From assembly GCA_963082975.1 (NCBI GenBank), contig OY720346.1, forward strand, positions 72,469,267 to 72,533,266: 64,000 nucleotides of DNA. The letters run 5' to 3'. A program made the translations under genes and the position numbers. Positions 55,905 to 64,000 of this stretch are shown here, one piece after another (the stretch's first letter is position 1; each line of letters opens with the position of its first letter). The stretch comes from Labia minor (taxonomy: Eukaryota > Arthropoda > Insecta > Dermaptera > Spongiphoridae). The notes beneath the pieces are model-generated. The model had not been told where the DNA came from. It ran no database searches and worked only from the letters and a program-made list of their open reading frames with translations.

Positions 55905-56935
55905 AGACATTTTGGGACACCGAGCTGATATACAATTCTTTAATTATTTATTACAATTATTAAATGTTGCATCATTGCATCAATCTGATTAAAATGAATG
56001 GAACTTGGGGTCCTCAATAATACATAAATATGTATTATTAGGTATGTTTCTAAGTGCATTAATATTTTTTTTTATTGGAAGAATGATAATTATATATCGT
56101 AATTTATAATTATAAAATATTATTAAAATATATATTTTTAATTTTATTTCGAAATTAAATAAAAAATTTTAAAATATTTTAAATATAAATAAAATATTAA
56201 TACAATATCCTTTAAAAAAAGGCGGGAGTCAAATTTCAATATGAATTGCATTTGTGACGTCATCCATATATAAATTAATAATAAATAATATTAATAAATA
56301 TTAAATTTAATAAAAGAACAAAGAATAAATAAATATAAAATAGTAATTTATTAAAAAATAAACATGAAAATAGATTAAAAAAAAAAACAAATTTATTATT
56401 TTTAAATATGGATGTACTCCGCGAGTTTCGATCCTGCGAAGTTGACTCGTCAAAACAGTTCTTCTAACCACTGGTCTAAGATATTTAGATAATAAAAATA
56501 ATATTTTTTTACCATCTTCCGAAGCCAAATTTTACTAACCGTATTTTATTTTGTTGTTGTTTTTTTTGAGAGAGATTAATAAATATATATATATTTTATT
56601 AAAAATAAATATTTTTAATTTTATTTCGAAATTAAATAGTAAATTTTAAAATATTTTAAATAAAAAAAATATTAATACAATTTCAGTTAAAAAATAAAAA
56701 TGGATGTCATTTGTGACGTCATCCATATATAATTTTTAATTAAGAAATAAATAATGAAGATGTACTTTTCCAGAGATGTGATCAATAAAACTTAATTTTT
56801 CTTTATAAATACTATATCTAGGGTTAATTTCAAAAAAATCGTTAAAGCTGTTTTTGAGAACCCATGGCTATATATATATAGATAGGTATATACATACAAA
56901 CAATTTTAGCTAGCATAATAAGATAAGATTATTAT
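55905..56935 (-). repeat. Repeat family C, full inverted copy
   Basis: Runs from the CTGATATACAATTCTTTAAT block to CAATTTTAGCTAGCATAATA and includes, on minus, the tRNA-like module (56400-56500, TTTCGATCCTGCGAAGTTGA). The end hairpin is missing on the left side. The frame at 56307-56528 is repeat translation. Confidence 0.7.
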
Positions 56936-57424
56936 ACATTTTTATTAGTTAATTTTATGGGTTTTTTTTTATCTATTTTCGTGTTTATTTTTTAATAAAT
57001 TACGAATTTATAATTATTTATTATTTGTTCTTTTATTAATTAATTTTTACATAGTTTTATAATTTTTAATATTTTTTCACTAAATATTATTTAAATTATA
57101 TTAATATTATTTATTAATATTGACGACCCTAAGATCCATTCTTTTTAATCAGATTGATGCAATGATGTAAGATTTAATAATTTTAATAAATACTTAATTA
57201 AAGAATTGTTTATCAATATTTTTTAAAGGCTTAAACCAGGCCCGTGACAGCTAAATGTAAATTCTGAAACGGAGTTTGATTCTAAACTTGTTTAATAGAT
57301 AGCGCTAGAGGCACAACCAGATAGTATTGCCCGACAGATCGCACTGCAGTTTTAAAAAGCATTGATCCTGAATCATTTCATTTGAATTACAAAGGCTTAT
57401 TAACATGGTTTCTAAGGTAATATA
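56936..57424. other. Gene-free stretch, part family C
   Basis: 57120-57230 resembles the family C GATGCAATGATG block. 57231-57420 is G+C-richer, with an ATG at 57404 followed by three codons and GTAATA. It could be a lone first exon, but nothing supports a gene further on. Confidence 0.35.
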
Positions 57425-57960
57425 TCTAATCTTCTTATACGAGTAAAAATTGTAAATATGGCCATGGGTTCTCAAAAACCGCTCTAACGATTTTTTTGAA
57501 ATTCAGACCAGAGATAGAATTTATAAAGAAAAATTGAGTTTTATTGATCACATCTCTGGAAAAATTCATCTTTATTAGTTTTTTTTCTAAATTTAACCCT
57601 CTCGCTGCGTATTTTTTTTATCAAAATAGGTTCAAAAATTGCGTGCCAGACATCTTTCAGCTCTGAAAAGCGCGCGCAAAATGCTAAAAAAAATTATTTT
57701 TATATTTCGCAGAAACGTGGACAACTAACGGCATCTGTCGACATCTAAATAAACAATTAAACATTACAGAAAAGCGGAAATGAAACTATGAACGGGGAAA
57801 GAGCGAGTTGCACACTTAAATAGACGGCAAAAACACATCCCCGCGGTAATCGCGGGTTGCGCAAATTTTGCTACTTCTACGTTGCCCGTGGAAATCGCGG
57901 GATGCGCAGCGAGAGGGTTAAATGTATATATGTGACGTCACAACCATTTATATATTTATT
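57425..57960 (+). repeat. Repeat family C 5' part, split by a piggyBac MITE
   Basis: Block TCTCAAAAACCGCTCTAACG to TTTTTTCTAAATTTAA, interrupted by the element at 57597-57917, then continuing with ATGTATATATGTGACGTCAC. Confidence 0.7.
57597..57917. mobile_element. piggyBac-type MITE, 321 bp
   Basis: Perfect inverted ends CCCTCTCGCTGCG / CGCAGCGAGAGGG, flanked on both sides by TTAA (57593-57596, 57918-57921), the piggyBac target. G+C-rich interior with repeated AATCGCGGG-like motifs (around CGCGGTAATCGCGGG and GTGGAAATCGCGGG). No coding. Confidence 0.92.
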
Positions 57961-58034
57961 CTTAAATTAAATTATAAATATGTATATTAAATATTTATAA
58001 TTAATTTGATTTTTTTTTATTTCATTAATAGATA

Positions 58035-58700
58035 TATATTTAATGTGCAACATTTCATAATTGTAATAAATTTCTATCTCGAAAATTGTTACATATTATT
58101 TAGGATATTTTAAAAACAATTTCTTTCTTTAATTAATATTCGTTTAAAATGATAATTAAAGAATATCTTATTCAAAATAAATTTTAATAATCGTAATAAA
58201 TAATTAAAGAATTGTATATCAATATAGAAGAAAAAATTCTTGCGTGGAAGGATACCAAAGAATGTATTCCAAGATGGTATGTTTTGTGTTTTTATAACTT
58301 TTTTCTCAACTTCATTATGCGTCTGTCTGTCTGTTCGCTCTTTTGAGAAATTGAAATTCTAATTTGCATTATCTTTAAATTGATAGACTCTTAAAATTTT
58401 TATAGAAATTCCAATCGATCCCTTGAAGGTATCGAAGAAATATATAAAAGAAATTTATAAAATCTCATATTAATAAAAAATTAATAAAAAATATTTATTT
58501 ATATTCAATAATATCAATTATTTAACATAAATACATAAAATCAACTCTAGAAGATTAATATATTTTTTTTTATTCAATTTGCAAATTTTAGTATAACTTC
58601 ATCATTTCTATTTCTCTTGTCATATTAAATAAATTTATCAAATTAAAATTGCACTAAAATGAATAAAATAATATAAATATAAAAAAAATTTATAGAATAA
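58035..58700. other. Gene-free A+T-rich stretch
   Basis: 58055-58140 repeats 17085-17180 (AATTGTTACATATTATTTAG). The rest shows GTCTGTCTGTCTG at 58321 and nothing further recognised. Confidence 0.4.
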
Positions 58701-59225
58701 CGTTTTTGAAAGGTTGAGAAAATGTGTGTGTGTGTGTGTGTGTGTGTATGTTTGTAGACAAGATTTTTCAAAAACGGTTTAGGCTAGAATAAAGAAATTT
58801 TGTATACGGGCATTATTCAAAATATGTAGTTTTCTATCAACTTTTGAGAAATTTAGCTAAACCGGAAGATGGTAATTACCTACAACGTTTTGAATTTTTT
58901 TCTCTAAACTGACCGTAAAAATAAAGATATATGTTTGATAATTTTTCACATAATTAAAAATTGTATAAAACTGCTATATATAGAATTTCAGCTTGATTGA
59001 ATCCCTTGAAACTACCAGAATTAATTTTTTAACACTGCAAATCTCACGCACCAACACGTGACGTGGTGCCATCATTAAAGAGCCAAACACACGCTGGTTT
59101 AATAAATATTATTTATTAATTTTAATTTATAATTTATAATTAATTAAATTTAATTTAAATATAATATATTATGTTATTTAATCCAATACAAATTTGCGAG
59201 ATAGTAGAGTGGAGACACTCCAGTT
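58700..59225 (+). repeat. Helentron-like family B copy
   Basis: Lacks the first hairpin and starts inside, before (TG)n at 58724-58747. It includes the CACGCACCAACACGTG block and the end GCGAGATAGTAGAGTGG with the CACTC hairpin arm. Confidence 0.7.
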
Positions 59226-59264
59226 AATTATTTTTGAAATTTTTCTTCTTTCGGCCGAATCTAT

Positions 59265-59650
59265 AAAAATTAATGGGAATAAATTCATGTTCCATGTTTA
59301 TGGATGGATGTGTATCTATCATAGCGTCGTATTCCGTTTAGTTAAATGCTTCTTTATTTTCTTACTTTTAGGTAGGAAATCAACGATATTTTATTTCTAA
59401 AAGTTTCTTTGTAAGTAAGTAAATGTTGGGTCATTTATTGTCCTTCCTAAAGGAAGGAAGTTTGTTTTGACTTCTCAGAATGGTTTTTGATTCAATAAAT
59501 AAATAGAAATTCTGACAGTATTGTTCTTGTTATTCTTATTCAATATGCAATAATGAAAATAAAAATATATGATAATTTATTTAATTTATTATCTTCAGGG
59601 ATGGGCAAGTTACTAACATAGATAATAAATCATATATATAGATTTATAGA
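59265..59650. repeat. F-box downstream flank, partial copy S4
   Basis: Near-identical to 41765-42150, then cut by a Helitron 3' end at 59654. The family B copy lies immediately left in the same order as at 41.3-41.8 kb, so the whole B + flank segment was duplicated together. The frame at 59194-59400 is not a gene. Confidence 0.8.
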
Positions 59651-59653
59651 GTA

Positions 59654-60650
59654 CTAGCTGCTCAGAGCGCCTTCGGCGCTCTTCACACCTAGACGGGGGC
59701 TCCGCCCCCTGTACCCCCGAGTTGTACATAGTATTTGGTGGTTGAAAGTATTAAAAGGTTTTCATCCATTTTGTTTCAATCAGTATATTACATAAAACAT
59801 TCATTTCTTTTTGTGTTCTTATTTAAAAAATATATTTTAATTTAATCACTATATTAATTATATATATTATTATTGTATATGTTATATCTATCTACCTATG
59901 TGGTTCAAAGATACTCTAAAGTTCTTAGCCGCAACAACCACATTTCTCCAAGTGTCCCTATCCTGAGCCCTTGTTCCATCTCTCTTACGTCCCTTCCTAC
60001 GCGTCATTGGTTTTCCAAGCGGACGTTTTCCAATCGGTCTTCCCACCAATATCTTTTTCCTCTCCCATTCTAGCCACGTGCCTTGCCTATCGCAGCTTTT
60101 TCCCTTTTATAACCCTAACTATTTCTGAAGATGCAGAGAGGCCATGCAATTTCTTGTTATACAGTCTCCCTCATACCCGGTGACCTCATCTTTCTTTGGC
60201 CAATAAATGCAGGGAAGAATCCTATTCTCAAATACTCTGAATCTACTCTCATCTCCAAGGGTCATAGACCATGCCTCCCACTCATATAATGCAACAGGCA
60301 AAATAATCTTTTTATATATTCTCTTTGATAATAATTTTGAAGAGATAAGCCTCTTTATTGCAGATAACAGGCGTTTCCCGATTGCAACCCCGATTTAAAT
60401 TCTTCTCAAATATTATTATCCTTCGTGATTACATTCAATTTTTATACATATTCAAATTCTACATTTTGTATCTTAAGATTTTGTATGTTAATACTCTTCC
60501 TCTTTGTTACTAAATATTTTTTCTTATCACTATTAATTTCAAACCTCCATTAAATTTTCCTCGCTATCTGTAATTGAAATTGCCGAATCTCCTATTATAT
60601 TTAAGTCGTCTGAGTAACCTAATATTTTACAATTGATTTCCGCATCTTAT
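59654..60650 (-). mobile_element. Helitron relic with 3' end carrying a LINE fragment
   Basis: On minus it ends GAGCGCCGAAGGCGCTC + TGAGCAG + CTAG before host T (59653 is A on plus), with a second hairpin GGGGGCGGAGCCCCC. The DNA beyond it matches 29217-29880 in the same order: 3' end, A+T-rich link, LINE piece. The 5' end was not found, so the right boundary is approximate. Confidence 0.75.
59900..60640 (-). pseudogene. LINE reverse-transcriptase C-terminal remnant
   Basis: The minus frame at 60119-60301 reads LYEWEAWSMTLGDESRFRVF, then ENRILPCIYWPKKDEVTG, the post-polymerase motif typical of insect LINEs (LYG.E.W...RL.VFE.K.L). Flanking sequence contains the following R/K-rich pieces out of frame. 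Shorter, more decayed copy at 29450-29880. Confidence 0.75.
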
Positions 60651-61665
60651 TCTTTCTTTACTACCTTCAAGAGAAATTTGAAGATTGAAAATTTGAAAAA
60701 GTTTATCCGGATCTATTGAATCATGCGTATGTTTTACTAAAGTCTACAAATAATTAGTGAACAGAAATATTGAATTCGCGGTTTTTTTCCTAATATCTGT
60801 CATAATGAAAATATCTTAATTAATGTTGGTCGATTTGGCCTGAACCCGCAATGATATCTCCTAATATTTCCTCCGCCTATGGTTCTTAAGTATTGTATAT
60901 GTTATAATAGTGAAATAGAGTATAATATTTCTTGATCATTACATTTTGGTATTTTATTTTCATTGCTAGATTATTATTGAATATTTTTAATTATAATGAA
61001 ACTTGAGAAAATGCAAAAATAGAGACTTGAGACAATTTATAAAAATTAACGGTATAAAACTATAGATAAATTACCAATATATACATTCATTAATAGTATT
61101 AATTTAAATTAATTGATTTATTTGTTTTTTTTATTATTAAGTTCAATTATTAATTTTTTTAGATCATAGTTATTTTCCTCCCTTAAAAGAAACTTATCTA
61201 ATTCTGTCGTGCTAGGGGATTTGAAAATTATTAGTCGCAATATGAAGATTTCGCTTACAGTTTCTGTCATGTCCGACCTCCGTCCGCTTCTCTTAATCAT
61301 GTGATCTATATATTTAATTTTTTTGATTCATTGTAATAAAATTTAAACAAATAAAAATTTTCACTTTGTTAATTTATATAAATTTCAATTTACACTGATT
61401 GTGAGTGATACGCTTTGCCAATACTCTGAATAATTTGTGTATAGAAATATTGAATGTTCTTAGCGAGATTTTTTAACCTTCCACTTTCAAATAGAAAAGA
61501 AGAAATATTCAAATATATAGAAAGAATAAATAAAAATTAAGTTAATATAAATATGATCTAAATATTTTATTAAATTAATTAAAATGGGAACTTTTAGAAT
61601 AAATGATTTAATTGAATTGATATTTAAATACTTAAATATTAGAATTTTTAAAATAAAGAGTGAAA
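60651..61665. other. Gene-free stretch before the Helitron 5' end
   Basis: No coding region recognised. The piece at 60740-60800 (GAACAGAAATATTGAATTCG) resembles 61430-61470 (ATAGAAATATTGAATGTTC), hinting at an old duplication. Confidence 0.4.
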
Positions 61666-61779
61666 TCTATATATATAAAAAAAGGTTTTTGTCTGCACAT
61701 TGCTCAGAATTTAAAAATTTTTGCATATCTTCGCGTTTCATGACCTCTAGAATCCAAAAGTGACTTTAGAATTTTTCAC

Positions 61780-61814
<35 letters not shown>

Positions 61815-63160
61815 CGGAAAATTACTATTTTATAGACTCAGAATTGGCTGAACCGATTTCTTTGAAATTACATCACAATATTCTTATATACCTCTAGAGT
61901 AACATAGGCTATAAATTTTATTAATATCTTATCAATAACCGCAGAAATTATTTTTTTAAAGTTTATATAATTCTCCATGTTGTTCATTCAAGAGCAGCTC
62001 GCGGCTCACTGTCGGCCTAGCGGAATCATTTCAAACAATGAATTATCATAGCGATTCCCAATCGAAGAATTATTATAAAATTTCACTTTTTATTTTAAAT
62101 TCTAATATACAAATATCAATTCAATTAAATAATTTATTCTAAAAGTTCTCAATTTAATTAAAATATTTATTAGATCATATTTTTATCTTAAATTATTTTT
62201 TATTTAATTGAATATTTCTTCTTTTCTATAATATATATATAATAATATATAAATTTTATCATTGAATAATTGAATAATAAAAAAAATAATTATTTAACCT
62301 GCATTAAAATGACTGAATTATATTATCTTTGTTTTTTATTTTAATTTAATTACTCTATTATTAATTACTAAATATATATATATATTATATAAAAATTAAA
62401 ATATGATGATATAAAGTTGTTTTAAATTTTTGACATTTTTAAATTGGGTATATTTTTTAAATTTATTAAAATGTTTTTTTTATTTATTATGTTTAAAAGA
62501 TTCATTTTTATTATGTGATATTAATAAAAAATAACGATGCTCTGTGCAAGTCGAATCATGTTGCACATAATTAAATAACAATTGCCAAACAAAGAATATA
62601 ATATTTTTTTAAATTCTTATATTTAAATATCATTTCAATTAAATAATTTAGTCTAATTTATTAATAGGTTTATTTTTTAATTTTTAATAAATTCTTTTTT
62701 TTATGATGTGATATTAATAAAAAATAATATTAAATTGTATTTAAATTTAATAATGAGAGTATTTGAATTTGTATAAATTTTAACACATTTAATCAAAAAT
62801 ACATTCAAATAAAATATAAAACTTTATTTTGATATACAAATTTTAAAATTAGAATATATAATTTTTAATTTTTTAAAATTTATATTATGCTTCATGCTTT
62901 CGATTTTTGAACGTACCCTCTATTCCGATTCGACAAGGACTGACACTAGCCATGAATTGTGTGAATCCTGGTGAATCCATAATAACATAATGATAACACC
63001 CATAACACTACGGATGGTCTGTGAATGCTTTCTCATAACTTAAAATAGGATCAAATACACCATATTACCTGCATTTATTTAAAAATTTAATTTGATCAAA
63101 TAAATATCAAATTATTTTCACGTAAGTTTATATAGTTTATATATCTTTTAATATTATTAT

Positions 63161-63786
63161 TATAGTTGTAATTTTATTTTAAATAATTTCTTTTTGTTTC
63201 ATTTTGTTTTATTTTAATTTTTATAATTAAAATTAAATATCATTTAATATTTTTTAAAGTTATTAATTTAATTAAATACATTTGTTTAGATTTGTTTTCT
63301 TAATATCAATTAATTTGAATATCTATTAAAAACTTTTATTTATTTAATTTTAATTAATTTATTTTTTAGATTATTTTTTTGCATTTTTATATACATAATT
63401 GTTTGTTTTTTAGATTATTTAATAACATTTCAATTTATTTTAATTTATTTATTTATAACTGCATTTTTTATATAGTTGTAATTTTATTTTAAATAATTTC
63501 TTTTTATTTCATTTTGTTTTATTTTAATTTTTATAATTAAAATTAAATATATCATTTAATATTTTTTAAAGTTATTAATTTAATTAAATACATTTGTTTA
63601 GATTTGTTTTCTTAATATCAATTAATTTGAATTTCTATTAAAAACTTTTATTTATTTAATTTTAATTAATTTATTTTTTAGATTATTTTATTTGCATTTT
63701 TATATACATATAATTGTTTGTTTTTTTAGATTATTTAATAACATTTCAATTTATTTTAATTTATTTATTTATAACTGCATTTTTTA
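63161..63786. repeat. 310-bp direct tandem duplication
   Basis: Two head-to-tail units begin TATAGTTGTAATTTTATTTT at 63161 and 63471 and end near TTATAACTGCATTTTTTAT. They differ by small indels. It lies in the putative Helitron leader. Confidence 0.9.
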
Positions 63787-63925
63787 TTATTAATTTTGAA
63801 TTTTGATTTAATTATTTTTTATTTTGTCATATTTATTTAATTAATTTATTTACATTTTTAGCAAAATCTAATTAATTTTTTTTCTTTATAAATAGATTTG
63901 CAATTTATTAATTTTTTTTGCCACA

Positions 63926-64000
63926 ATGCCACCCAAAAAATCTAATTTAAGTAAGAATTTAAAGATTAATAGGAAAAATAAAGAACAAAAAAAATCTGAA
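63926..64000 (+). CDS. Start of Helitron Rep/helicase-like protein (cut by window end)
   Basis: ATG followed by PPKKSNLSKNLKINRKNKEQ, a short basic leader of the kind found at the N-terminus of Helitron-encoded proteins in insects (MPPKK...L...). Only 25 codons lie in the window, so the Rep and helicase domains cannot be seen. The preceding (A/T)n run and CCACA context give no clear alternative start. Role if confirmed: rolling-circle replication of the element. Confidence 0.6.
   Translation, partial: MPPKKSNLSKNLKINRKNKEQKKSE

Larger units (their letters stand above)
61666..64000 (+). mobile_element. Probable autonomous Helitron, 5' part
   Basis: TCTATATATATAAAA follows host A at 61665, the same 5' terminus as the non-autonomous copy 30099-30829. 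A (GTCT)n tract follows at about 61780-61813, then ~2.1 kb of A+T-rich leader with a 310-bp tandem duplication (63161-63470, 63471-63786). The reading frame at 63926 resembles a Helitron Rep/helicase start. The element continues outside the window, so completeness is unknown, and it is possible that the 5' end and the frame belong to different copies. Confidence 0.6.

Noticed and set aside
55905..56935. Endogenous viral sequence in the A+T-rich right half
   Set aside because: No viral polymerase, capsid or envelope-like frame was seen; the sequence matches family C copies.
57404..57424. Start of a gene (ATG, three codons, GTAATA)
   Set aside because: No second exon or coding sequence could be tied to it.
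61118..61300. 60-codon minus frame near 61.2 kb
   Set aside because: No family motif, no neighbours and A+T-rich codon use; likely chance.

Overview
The window is very A+T-rich animal nuclear DNA. Protein-coding genes contain introns with GT/AG ends. Much of the rest is transposon-derived: hAT, mariner, pogo/Tigger, piggyBac, Helitron, LINE and SINE relics, and many small palindromic elements. An arthropod-type SMYD gene and a tandem F-box/leucine-rich-repeat family in such a GC-poor background suggest an insect. A GC-poor parasitoid wasp, for example an aphid parasitoid, is my best guess, but it is an inference. No bacterial operon, rRNA, CRISPR array or complete functional tRNA gene was recognised.

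Left part (1-14 kb). The first ~0.95 kb is an inverted copy of about 36.64-37.51 kb, which is the 3' flank of an F-box/LRR gene. A complete nine-exon SET/MYND lysine-methyltransferase-like gene (SmydA type, 556 codons) can be assembled on the + strand from 4147 to 13578. Splice phases agree at every junction. Its introns hold a hAT MITE, small and large fold-back elements, a deleted mariner, a deleted Tigger with CENP-B-type helix-turn-helix coding sequence, and a tRNA-derived SINE.

Middle (14-29 kb). Repeats lead to a complete hAT transposon (20309-23605). It has one uninterrupted transposase frame, matched terminal repeats and a perfect 8-bp target duplication. It sits in the 3' flank of F-box/LRR gene 1 (25605-26954, minus).

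Centre (29-45 kb). A cluster of Helitron ends and relics comes first, then an internally deleted hAT (32274-33447). F-box/LRR gene 2 (37700-39076) and gene 3 (43326-44684) follow, both on minus. A C-terminal fragment lies at 35158-35424, and another fragment lies on + near 49.1 kb. The three genes share nearly the same 5' leader and 3' flanks but differ strongly in the central LRR part, so this looks like a recently amplified and diversifying family.

Right part (45-64 kb). A THAP-like fragment has a partial duplicate at 48.2-48.85 kb. Beyond it are a decayed hAT (49202-52342) with a nested MITE, further copies of the main repeat families, a piggyBac MITE, a LINE relic next to a Helitron 3' end, and a Helitron-type 5' end at 61666. 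About 2.26 kb downstream the last bases open a reading frame resembling the start of a Helitron replicase/helicase, which runs out of the window.

Genes likely to act as host genes are SmydA and the three F-box/LRR genes. The rest is mobile DNA or its remains. No working multi-gene pathway is visible. The main biological story is the F-box/LRR amplification inside a Helitron/hAT-rich region.
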